NCBI GenBank assembly: GCA_024404655.1
Contig: JAKSPR010000136.1
Span: forward strand, 1 to 7,447
Direction: 5' to 3'
DNA: 7,447 nt
Source of the DNA: Clostridia bacterium
Lineage (GTDB): Bacteria > Bacillota > Clostridia > Oscillospirales > CAG-272
In this document: positions 1 to 5,481 of the stretch, piece after piece
Layout: each line of letters begins with the position of its first letter
How positions within the stretch are numbered: position 1 is the first letter of the stretch
The notes under the pieces: generated by a model
Databases searched by the model: none
Seen by the model: only the letters and a program-made list of their open reading frames with translations
Told to the model about the DNA's origin: nothing
Translations under genes and position numbers: made by a program

Positions 1-18
1 TGCTCCCGGCGTTTATCC

Positions 19-40
19 CCGGCGGCCTTGAGGCCGCCGG
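19..40. repeat. GC-rich perfect inverted repeat (9-bp stem, 4-nt loop)
   Basis: CCGGCGGCC at 19-27 and GGCCGCCGG at 32-40 are perfect reverse complements around a TTGA loop. Neither strand has a T-tract directly after the stem (AAAAG on plus, GGGATAAA on minus), so it is not a standard intrinsic terminator by itself. It sits 2 nt from the larger hairpin at 43-86. It may belong to the end of a transcription unit lying left of the window, or support the neighbouring terminator; the sequence does not decide between these. Confidence 0.7.
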
Positions 41-42
41 AA

Positions 43-86
43 AAGACCAAAAACTGCACCGTTCGCACGGTGCAGTTTTTGGTCTT
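43..86. terminator. Bidirectional intrinsic terminator after the MFS gene
   Basis: Positions 43-62 and 67-86 form a perfect 20-bp stem around the 4-nt loop 63-66. The core is CTGCACCGT/ACGGTGCAG, flanked by AAAAA on the 5' side and TTTTT on the 3' side in either reading direction, as expected of a terminator that works both ways. On the minus strand the ascending arm overlaps the TAA stop of the MFS gene (85-87), so the gene runs straight into its terminator. The symmetry suggests that a convergent plus-strand gene may end just left of the window. Confidence 0.9.
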
Positions 87-1311
87 ATTTCGTTTTTCTT
101 TTTCTGATCCCGGTAACACCGGCAAAAAGGACCAGCGGAAAAATCATGGCGATCAGCATTCCGATCTTCATGCTGTTCTCCGTTCCTCCCGCAGGAATCA
201 AACCTTTCAAAAATCCAAACGCGCCGTTTTCGGCGGCATCAGAAATCATCCCCACAAGGGTAGGCCCTCCGCCGCAGCCAACATCCCCCATGAGAGCGAG
301 AATGGCAAACATGGCGGTGCCTCCGGCAGGATAGATCGATGAGGCAAGAGAAAACGTCCCCGGCCAGAAAATACCAACGGAAAATCCGCATACGGCACAG
401 CCGATAAGAGACAGAAACGGATTCGGTGCAAATACGGTGAGAATATATGCAGCGATGCAGAGAACCGCAGAACCCGCAATCGCGGCACGCAGGGGGAGCT
501 TTTCCCCGGTCTTGCCGTAGATCAGACGGGACGTACCCATAAAGCAGGCAAAGGCACAGGGGCCGAGCAGGTCTCCGACGGTCTTTGATACACCGAGACC
601 AAGCTCCGCAAACAGCGATGACCACTGGCTCATGGCCTGCTCCGATGCACCTGCGCAGATCATGAGAATGCACAACACCCAGAACGCTTTTGCGCTGAAC
701 AGCTTTTTCAAAGGCACACGCTCTTCTTCTGCGACGAGCACATACAGCGGAACGCGGGAGAAGAACCAGATATTGAACAGGGGAACAACGGACCAGATAA
801 TGGGCAGGAACTGCCAGTGTGCGGTACCGATGGTGACAAAATACGCAGTGGACAGGATGACGACTGCCATGTGGCCCCAGCAGTAAAACGAGTGGAGCAT
901 ACTCATGGCGCTGGCCTTTTCGTCTCCCGGCAGAGATTCCACAATGGGGCTGATGAGGACCTCGGTGAGGCCGCCTCCGACGGCATTGAGCATCATGGCG
1001 ATGACGATGCCTGCAAAGGGAGGCATGACGAACGGGAGGACGCCGAGCAGGATCAGTCCTGCGGCTGCACTGATATGAGCGAACATGATGGCACGGCGGT
1101 AGCCGATCTTATCGACGTACCGTGCGCTGATGAAGTCGACACATATCTGGGTGAGGCAGTTGATGGTACTGAGTGCGCTGATCTGCGCGAGCGGGATATG
1201 AAACCGGGTCTGGAATGTGACGAACAGGAGCGGGGGGAGATTATTGATGATCGCCTGAGTGATATAGCCAAGATAGCTGGCGTACAGAGTGTGACGGGGG
1301 GTGAAGTTCAT
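85..1311 (-). CDS. MFS transporter (12-helix permease, substrate unknown)
   Basis: This 408-residue protein has the length and even hydrophobic pattern of a 12-helix major facilitator. The first helix begins around residue 10 (SYLGYITQAIINN). A motif-A-like loop, ARYVDKIGYRRA, lies at residues 63-74 between helices 2 and 3, where MFS proteins carry G-x-x-x-D-R-x-G-R-R/K. A charged central loop at about 188-206 (VAEEERVPLKKLF) separates the two halves, and the C-terminus is short and basic (IRKRKTK). The general character recalls sugar-permease-like MFS proteins (FucP/GlcP type) of Clostridia, but this is inference and no substrate can be named. The ATG at 1311 is the only sensible start: there is no in-frame start between it and the upstream stop, and starting later would cut helix 1. 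No good Shine-Dalgarno sequence precedes it. It lies 60 nt downstream of the MATE gene and is probably cotranscribed with it. Confidence 0.92.
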   Translation of the reverse strand: MNFTPRHTLYASYLGYITQAIINNLPPLLFVTFQTRFHIPLAQISALSTINCLTQICVDFISARYVDKIGYRRAIMFAHISAAAGLILLGVLPFVMPPFAGIVIAMMLNAVGGGLTEVLISPIVESLPGDEKASAMSMLHSFYCWGHMAVVILSTAYFVTIGTAHWQFLPIIWSVVPLFNIWFFSRVPLYVLVAEEERVPLKKLFSAKAFWVLCILMICAGASEQAMSQWSSLFAELGLGVSKTVGDLLGPCAFACFMGTSRLIYGKTGEKLPLRAAIAGSAVLCIAAYILTVFAPNPFLSLIGCAVCGFSVGIFWPGTFSLASSIYPAGGTAMFAILALMGDVGCGGGPTLVGMISDAAENGAFGFLKGLIPAGGTENSMKIGMLIAMIFPLVLFAGVTGIRKRKTK

Positions 1312-1369
1312 GCTGTTTTTAGTCTTGACAATGGGGCGGAAAAAAACTTTTGGAGGGGCTGCTGCCGTT

Positions 1370-1385
1370 ACTTAACGAGTTAAGT
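1370..1385. repeat. 16-nt perfect palindrome over the MATE stop codon
   Basis: Read on the minus strand, ACTTAACTCGTTAAGT can fold as a 6-bp stem with a CTCG tetraloop. It contains the last codons and the TAA stop of the MATE gene (1372-1374). A run of seven T follows about 30 nt further on in the gap before the MFS gene, but it is not adjacent to the stem, so a classical terminator is unlikely. It could be a weak processing or stability hairpin or an operator; nothing in the sequence decides. Confidence 0.55.
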
Positions 1386-2757
1386 TCCGGATCCACTTAT
1401 ACCGGTTGACCTTGATCGCTGCGACGATACATTTCAAGAACTGGTCGAGCTTGAGGCACAGGAACACGACCCACGGTTCTGCACCGAAATGTGCTGCGAT
1501 GAATGCCGCCGGCAGGACGATGACGAACACGTGGAATGTATCGTTCTTGAACACGAATGACGTATCGCCGCCTGCCTTGACAAGGCCTGCGAGGCACGGC
1601 ATCTGATAGCAGGAACCGAACATACTGATCGCCAGCACGATGGAAAGCTGTCTTGCATATCCCGCTGCCGCCTCACTGACGGCATACACGGAAATGAACG
1701 GGATGCGGATGGCGAAAATGACGGACATGGTGAAAAGGCCAACGCCGAGGAACAGAATCTGTGTGGTTCTTGCGTACTCCTTGACCTTTTCGACATTGCC
1801 CGATCCTACGGTCTTGCCTGTGATGACGCCGACGGCGGAAGCGAGACCCGTGACCCAGATATACACAAGGGTGTGGATATTGCCGACAATGGAGAACGAG
1901 GTGATGACAGCCTCATTATAGTGGCCGAGGATACCGGACTGGGTGACGGTATTGATGGCCCAGACGATCTCACCGGCCATGATAGGAAGACCATAGCGGA
2001 AGAAGTCTTTCATGAGAGCCTTATTGATCTTCTGGAAGAAGTCCTTGAAACGCAGGCCGAGGTTCTTATCGAGGAATCTTGCCCAGAGAACGGCGGCGAG
2101 ACATTCAATGATTCTTGCAATGAGGGTCGCCAGAGCCGCACCGAAAATACCCATGGCAGGAATCGGGCCGAGACCGAAGATCATGATCCTATTCAGTCCG
2201 ACATTGGCGACGAGGGCGATGAGGGAGATATACATACCGACCCTTGCGTTCTCCACGGAGCGCAGGGATGCGATGACGATCTGGGAAACAGCATAGAAGC
2301 AGAACGACCACGCGACGACGGAAAGGTACTCTCCGCCTGCCTCGATGACCTCCGGGACGTCGGTCAGAAAGCCGATCAGTCTGGTGGGGATGAGCAGAGC
2401 AAGAATCATGGTAACAGCGCCGAGACCGAGGCCGAAGCGCATACTCATGGATGAGATCTGTCGGATGCTCTTGGTATCGCGTTTGCCCCAATACTGGGCG
2501 GCGAGGATACCTGTAGTCTGGACAACACCGTTGCAGATGAGCTGTAAAAACGTCTGGATCTGGTTGCCCATGAACACGCCGGAGACGGCGGTATCGCCGA
2601 GGCGGGAGATCATCAGGTTATCCGCGAAGTTGACGGCGAAGGTGATAAGGTTCTGGAGGCTGATCGGGATGGCAAGGGCGATCAGCATACGATAAAAGGT
2701 TTTATCTCTGGTGATAAACCGTTTTTTGGCAGGAGCCGGTGCTGTATTCGTATCCAT
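1372..2757 (-). CDS. MATE family efflux transporter
   Basis: This 461-residue protein matches multidrug and toxic compound extrusion antiporters in length and layout: two homologous six-helix halves (about residues 20-225 and 248-450) joined by a hydrophilic linker. Such proteins expel cationic drugs or metabolites using a Na+ or H+ gradient at the cytoplasmic membrane. Family hallmarks include IPISLQNLITF at 30-40, NFADNLMISRLG at 43-54, ASLRSVENARVGMY at 163-176, NVGLNRIMIFG at 185-195 and, in the second half, GLVKAGGDTSFVFKND at 391-406. The end LDQFLKCIVAAIKVNRYKWIRNL is also typical. The N-terminus has a short Ala/Pro/Lys-rich cytoplasmic stretch. The start at 2757 is preceded by AAAGGA (2769-2774) with an 11-nt gap, which is acceptable but long. 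It follows mscL by 89 nt across a hairpin and precedes the MFS gene by 60 nt. The substrate cannot be predicted. Confidence 0.96.
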   Translation of the reverse strand: MDTNTAPAPAKKRFITRDKTFYRMLIALAIPISLQNLITFAVNFADNLMISRLGDTAVSGVFMGNQIQTFLQLICNGVVQTTGILAAQYWGKRDTKSIRQISSMSMRFGLGLGAVTMILALLIPTRLIGFLTDVPEVIEAGGEYLSVVAWSFCFYAVSQIVIASLRSVENARVGMYISLIALVANVGLNRIMIFGLGPIPAMGIFGAALATLIARIIECLAAVLWARFLDKNLGLRFKDFFQKINKALMKDFFRYGLPIMAGEIVWAINTVTQSGILGHYNEAVITSFSIVGNIHTLVYIWVTGLASAVGVITGKTVGSGNVEKVKEYARTTQILFLGVGLFTMSVIFAIRIPFISVYAVSEAAAGYARQLSIVLAISMFGSCYQMPCLAGLVKAGGDTSFVFKNDTFHVFVIVLPAAFIAAHFGAEPWVVFLCLKLDQFLKCIVAAIKVNRYKWIRNLTR

Positions 2758-2787
2758 AATGATTTCGGTCCTTTATTTTTTGTTGCT

Positions 2788-2818
2788 CAAAGAAACTGCC
2801 GGAATGATATCCGGCAGT
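2788..2818 (-). terminator. Hairpin terminator downstream of mscL
   Basis: On the minus strand ACTGCCGGA (2818-2810) pairs perfectly with TCCGGCAGT (2803-2795) around the loop TATCAT. TTCTTTG follows, so the U-tract is interrupted and termination may be partial. It lies about 30 nt after the mscL stop codon and about 40 nt before the MATE start. It therefore probably ends the Nudix/kinase/mscL transcript or reduces read-through into the transporter pair. Confidence 0.75.
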
Positions 2819-2846
2819 AATTCTCTGGAATATATGGAAGTAAAAC

Positions 2847-3308
2847 TCAGTTCTTTTCCTTGAGCAGGGTGACGATCTCTGCGAGGTAATCCTCTGCCTT
2901 CGGCTTTGCAGCTTCTTCTGCAGCCTTCTTTGCTGCTTCTTCCTCGGCAGCCTTCTTTGCTGCCTCTGCCTCTGCGAGTTTCTTTGCATCCATCTTTGCC
3001 TTGGTCTTATTGATGATGCGGACGACGCAGAAGACGGACAGGGCGATGAGCAGGAAGTTGACGATGGTCTGGATGAAGTTGCCGTAGTTCAGGGTGACGG
3101 CGGGGGTCTCACCGACTGCCTCCTTCAGAACGATCTTGAGCTCCTTGAAATCAGCGCCGCCGGTCAGCATGCCGATGGGGGGCATGATGACGTCAGCAAC
3201 GAGAGAGCTGACGATCGCGGAGAATGCAGAGCCGACGACAACGCCGACTGCCATGTCCATGACATTGCCCTTGGTGGCGAAAGTTTTGAATTCACTGAAA
3301 AATCCCAT
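2847..3308 (-). CDS. mscL: Large-conductance mechanosensitive channel MscL
   Basis: This homopentameric inner-membrane channel opens under membrane tension to release solutes during hypo-osmotic shock. The match to the family is clear throughout. There is an N-terminal amphipathic helix (GFFSEFKTFATKGNVMDMAV), then TM1 with the conserved pore-lining stretch AVGVVVGSAF and SSLVADVIMPPIG (residues 20-46). A periplasmic loop with GGADFKELKIVLK follows, then NYGNFIQTIVNFLLIALSVF into TM2 (about 74-98). The C-terminus, EDYLAEIVTLLKEKN, is the usual cytoplasmic helical bundle. At 153 residues it is somewhat longer than the typical 130-150. The extra length is a Lys/Ala/Glu-rich linker (about 104-137) holding a 9-residue tandem repeat. 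The ATG at 3308 is fixed by AAAAGGAG ending 8 nt upstream. It lies 63 nt after the lipid-kinase-like gene and before a hairpin terminator. Confidence 0.98.
   Translation of the reverse strand: MGFFSEFKTFATKGNVMDMAVGVVVGSAFSAIVSSLVADVIMPPIGMLTGGADFKELKIVLKEAVGETPAVTLNYGNFIQTIVNFLLIALSVFCVVRIINKTKAKMDAKKLAEAEAAKKAAEEEAAKKAAEEAAKPKAEDYLAEIVTLLKEKN
2910..2963 (-). repeat. Two in-frame 27-nt tandem repeats in the mscL linker
   Basis: Residues 116-124 (AAKKAAEEE) and 125-133 (AAKKAAEEA) are encoded by adjacent 27-nt units. The first 17 nt read on the minus strand are identical (plus-strand GCAGCCTTCTTTGCTGC at 2947-2963 and at 2920-2936). The units fall in the cytoplasmic linker between TM2 and the C-terminal bundle helix, a position where length variation is tolerated. 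The pattern suggests a recent duplication that lengthens a charged helix. Confidence 0.85.
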
Positions 3309-3371
3309 GATATGATCTCCTTTTCGGTTTACTTGGAACTATATGGATACGCAGAGTATTTCTGTGTATTT

Positions 3372-4253
3372 TCAATGTAAGACGCGGTAGCGGAGGGCCG
3401 CGCGTGCACTTTCGAGGGTGGCTTTTTCAGCCGGGAGAACCTCGCCGTCCCGGCAGAGCTCTGCGATGCCCTCGATTGCGGCGGATCTGCATCGGACGTA
3501 ATCGAGGATCGGGGCGAACTTCGGGGCGGGTCTTCCCTCTCCTGTGACGTGGGTACCGTCATGATAGTGCTTGACGAGGGTCACGAAGCGGATGCGGGAA
3601 ATCTTTCTGACAATCAGAAGGTCGATCATGCCGTCACCCAGGTCTGCGCAGGGTGCTGCGCGGAAACCGCCGCCGCAGTAAGGGGCATTGGCTGCGGCGC
3701 AGAGCAGAAGTTCTTCCTCCACGGTATGCTCTGTATCGTTTTCATCGGTATAGGTGATCTTCATCTTCCGTCCCATCCGGCGGAACAGGACGCTGGCGAC
3801 ACCGAAAATATAAGCGGCGCTGCCGGAGATGAAAGGCTTCTTTTTCCACTCTGCCGTTTTGGAAACGACGGAGCAGTCGAAGCCGATATTGATCATATTG
3901 ACGGCATAAGCGCCGTTGACGCGGATGAGGTCGAGGGTATGTTCCGTGCCGTCCGGTTCATCGGCAAACGTGCGGACGAAATCATTTCCGGTTCCTGCGG
4001 GAATAGCGCTGAGCACGGCGCGGTCTCCCGCTCCTGCCGCCATGATGCCGTTGACAGCCTCATTGAGGGTGCCGTCACCGCCGTAGACGATGAAATACGG
4101 AGCCTCATCGGTTCTGGCAAGTTCCTCGATCTTCTTTGCGGCGTCGCCCACACCGGTGGTATGATAGACGATATCGCCGTCCTTATAATAGCGGTTCAGG
4201 AGCGCTTCTCCCCCGCCCTGTCCTGCGGCAGGATTGATGATATGATAGGTCAT
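3372..4253 (-). CDS. Diacylglycerol kinase family lipid kinase (DagK/YegS-like)
   Basis: This 293-residue protein has the standard length and motif order of the soluble bacterial diacylglycerol/sphingosine kinase-like family, which phosphorylates membrane lipids with ATP at the cytoplasmic face. Motifs are INPAAGQGGG at 6-15 (nucleotide-binding start), YGGDGTLNEAVNG at 57-69, IPAGTGNDFVR at 84-94, the mid-protein pattern APYCGGGFRAAPCADLGDGMIDL at 190-212 and a late RDGE at 268-271. All are characteristic and intact, so it should be active. In Gram-positive bacteria family members recycle diacylglycerol from lipoteichoic acid synthesis. The exact lipid here is not determined, and some relatives have other substrates. 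The ATG at 4253 overlaps the TGA of the upstream Nudix gene (ATGA), with GGGGAG 8 nt before it, which indicates translational coupling. mscL follows after 63 nt. Confidence 0.93.
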   Translation of the reverse strand: MTYHIINPAAGQGGGEALLNRYYKDGDIVYHTTGVGDAAKKIEELARTDEAPYFIVYGGDGTLNEAVNGIMAAGAGDRAVLSAIPAGTGNDFVRTFADEPDGTEHTLDLIRVNGAYAVNMINIGFDCSVVSKTAEWKKKPFISGSAAYIFGVASVLFRRMGRKMKITYTDENDTEHTVEEELLLCAAANAPYCGGGFRAAPCADLGDGMIDLLIVRKISRIRFVTLVKHYHDGTHVTGEGRPAPKFAPILDYVRCRSAAIEGIAELCRDGEVLPAEKATLESARAALRYRVLH

Positions 4254-5215
4254 GTCTGCGTCTCCCCTCTGTCGGCTCCGGGAATCACCGGGGTCTTTGT
4301 TCCGTCAGCCGTGAGATATGCGTGGGCGCGGTCAAGGATGGCGCGGTCATTATCGTAGCTGAGCAGTTCTCTTGCTTCTGCATACGGCACGAGCCAGTCA
4401 CCGAAAATCTCATTTGCCATGGTAGTGACCTTCTGACCATCCGTGAAGTACGCAAGGGAATAAACGGCGGTCTTATGGACGACGTTCCAGAGGACATAGC
4501 GGTATTCCTCGCGGAAGCGGAGATCGGGTTCCACGCGGAGGGAGGTTTCCTCACGGATCTCCCGCTTCATGGTGGCGCGCTCGTCTTCGCCCAGTTCCAC
4601 ATGGCCCTTGGGGAAACCGATATGACCGGAGCGGTTGCGGATGAGCAGGTACAGGGGACATCCGTCACGGAGCGTATACACCACGGCTCCGCAGGATTTT
4701 TCAAACATACAGTAGAGGCGGTAGCGGAAGCGGCGCTCCGCAAAAGCGATGGATGCGCGGATCTCGGGTTCGTAGAGTTCCCTGTCTGCGGGGATGACCA
4801 CCAGGCGGTCATATCTGCCCAGGGGCAGTCCTGCCGCGGAGGGTGCGCTGCTCTCCCTGTGGACAATGGCTGCGATCTTTCCCGTGAAAGATGTCAGGGG
4901 TTCCTTCACGCCGAGGATATAGACATAGTGGACGGGTGCGTCCGGCTGGGGTGCGGGTTCTCCGTCGGTACTGACAGAAACGGGGATGCCTGCCTCCTCC
5001 AGGTCGCGGGCTGTGATATAACCGCCGTTGACGGGATAAGGACGCTGCGGACGGGGTGGCAGACCGGAATGCTGGGGGACGTTATTCCCCGTTTTCGGGG
5101 TCAGCTGCACGGGCTGGCGCACCGAGCGCATGGGTCTGTTGACGGTGACGCGGATCTCTTTTCCGAAAAGCCGGGAATACTGTTCATACCGGCTGCGGAT
5201 CTCCTCACCTGCCAT
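4250..5215 (-). CDS. Pyrophosphatase-like / Nudix hydrolase two-domain protein
   Basis: The 321-residue protein is read from the ATG at 5215, chosen because AGGAGG (5223-5228) lies 7 nt upstream. A longer reading from 5353 would start inside the promoter. The C-terminal half (about 170-305) is a Nudix hydrolase. GFPKGHVELGE at 200-210 leads into REIREETSL at 218-226, giving G204, E210, R218, E219, E222 and E223 of the G-x5-E-x7-R-E-U-x-E-E-x-G-U box, with Ser225 in place of the usual Gly. The GxxGFPKGH style resembles bis(5'-nucleosyl)-tetraphosphate (Ap4A) hydrolases, so a dinucleoside polyphosphate or modified nucleotide substrate is likely but unproven. The N-terminal half resembles the short Bacillota proteins annotated as inorganic pyrophosphatase: GKEIRVTVNRP (18-28), YPVNGGYI (60-67), YVYILGVKEPLTSFTGKIAA (97-116) and YDRLVVIP (135-142). 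Expected acidic metal ligands are missing there, so it may be non-catalytic. It is first in an operon with the overlapping lipid kinase gene. Confidence 0.93.
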   Translation of the reverse strand: MAGEEIRSRYEQYSRLFGKEIRVTVNRPMRSVRQPVQLTPKTGNNVPQHSGLPPRPQRPYPVNGGYITARDLEEAGIPVSVSTDGEPAPQPDAPVHYVYILGVKEPLTSFTGKIAAIVHRESSAPSAAGLPLGRYDRLVVIPADRELYEPEIRASIAFAERRFRYRLYCMFEKSCGAVVYTLRDGCPLYLLIRNRSGHIGFPKGHVELGEDERATMKREIREETSLRVEPDLRFREEYRYVLWNVVHKTAVYSLAYFTDGQKVTTMANEIFGDWLVPYAEARELLSYDNDRAILDRAHAYLTADGTKTPVIPGADRGETQT

Positions 5216-5318
5216 AAAGCCGCCTCCTTTCACATTTCTTTGATCCCGTTCCGTCCGAGGCGGGGAGGACGGGATTTTGCGCAGCCGGAAAATCGGTTCC
5301 TCCGGTACGGTCATAATT
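5216..5318 (-). promoter_or_regulatory. Structured 5' leader of the Nudix gene, with possible SD occlusion
   Basis: Between the expected transcription start (about 5318) and the ATG at 5215 lie roughly 100 nt with two possible hairpins. The first pairs 5298-5305 with 5285-5292 (8 bp including two G-U pairs, 5-nt loop). The second pairs 5267-5272 with 5251-5256 (CCGUCC/GGACGG) around a 10-nt loop containing CCGCCUC (5257-5263). That loop is perfectly complementary to GAGGCGG (5220-5226), which covers most of the Shine-Dalgarno sequence, so a loop-SD pseudoknot is possible. An outer pairing of 5270-5275 with 5243-5248 (AUCCCG/CGGGAU) competes with the second hairpin. It does not match a riboswitch class I recognise; regulation is inferred only from complementarity. 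Confidence 0.4.
5223..5228 (-). promoter_or_regulatory. Ribosome binding site that sets the Nudix gene start
   Basis: AGGAGG, within AAAGGAGG on the minus strand, lies 7 nt before the ATG at 5215. This is a near-ideal site, whereas neither the TTG at 5353 nor the ATG at 5314 has any Shine-Dalgarno match. The start is therefore placed at 5215. Confidence 0.9.
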
Positions 5319-5324
5319 TGTTTT

Positions 5325-5353
5325 ATTATATCATATTTCAAGGGAAGGTTCAA
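5325..5353 (-). promoter_or_regulatory. Vegetative promoter of the Nudix-kinase-mscL operon
   Basis: On the minus strand a TTGAAC -35 box (5353-5348) is followed by exactly 17 bp and then TATAAT (5330-5325). TGA directly before the -10 gives an extended -10 element. This is a strong match to the sigma-A/sigma-70 consensus. The expected start is near 5318. The TTG of the -35 box is also the first codon of a longer open reading frame, which argues against that reading being translated. Confidence 0.85.
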
Positions 5354-5441
5354 GGGGTTTTCCCTTTTTTATCGGAAAAAGTGGCTGGAATTCACCGCAA
5401 AAAAGGAAACGGGACGAAAGCGAGGGTCTTTTTGCCGATAT

Positions 5442-5477
5442 CAAAATGCCCAGAACGCGTTTCGGCATTCCGGGCAT
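5442..5477 (-). terminator. Intrinsic terminator after the 613-residue membrane protein gene
   Basis: On the minus strand ATGCCCGGAA (5477-5468) pairs with TTCTGGGCAT (5455-5446) as a 10-bp stem with one G-U pair and a 12-nt loop. It is followed by a short TTTT run (5446-5443, sharing its first base with the stem). The stem begins 4 nt after the TGA stop at 5482-5484. The T-tract is short, so efficiency is uncertain, but position and stem strength fit a terminator separating this gene from the next promoter. Confidence 0.75.
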
Positions 5478-5481
5478 GGGA

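Noticed and set aside
1..42. Possible end of a plus-strand gene at the left edge
   Set aside because: Open frames exist in more than one phase over this short stretch, but there is too little sequence to recognise a protein or choose a frame.
817..1383. Plus-strand open frame (188 codons) opposite the MFS gene
   Set aside because: The same mirror effect: an acidic, hydrophilic product antisense to membrane helices.
1914..1919. TATAAT hexamer on the minus strand inside the MATE gene
   Set aside because: No -35-like hexamer lies 16-18 bp upstream, and it is inside a coding region with no gene start nearby.
1873..2454. Plus-strand open frame (193 codons) opposite the MATE gene
   Set aside because: Its product is extremely acidic and Gly/Asp/Glu-rich, the expected mirror of hydrophobic codons. 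There is no supporting signal.
3549..4358. Plus-strand open frame (269 codons) opposite the lipid kinase gene
   Set aside because: It is fully antisense to conserved kinase motifs, with no promoter, no ribosome site and unprotein-like composition.
5216..5353. N-terminal extension of the Nudix protein starting at the TTG at 5353 or the ATG at 5314
   Set aside because: The TTG is part of the -35 box, and the ATG would be within a few bases of the expected transcription start. Neither has a ribosome site, while AGGAGG stands 7 nt before the ATG at 5215.
5352..5370. AAGGG/CCCTT mini-hairpin followed by T-run on the plus strand
   Set aside because: The stem is only 5 bp, no plus-strand gene precedes it, and it overlaps the -35 region of a minus-strand promoter. 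It is probably chance.
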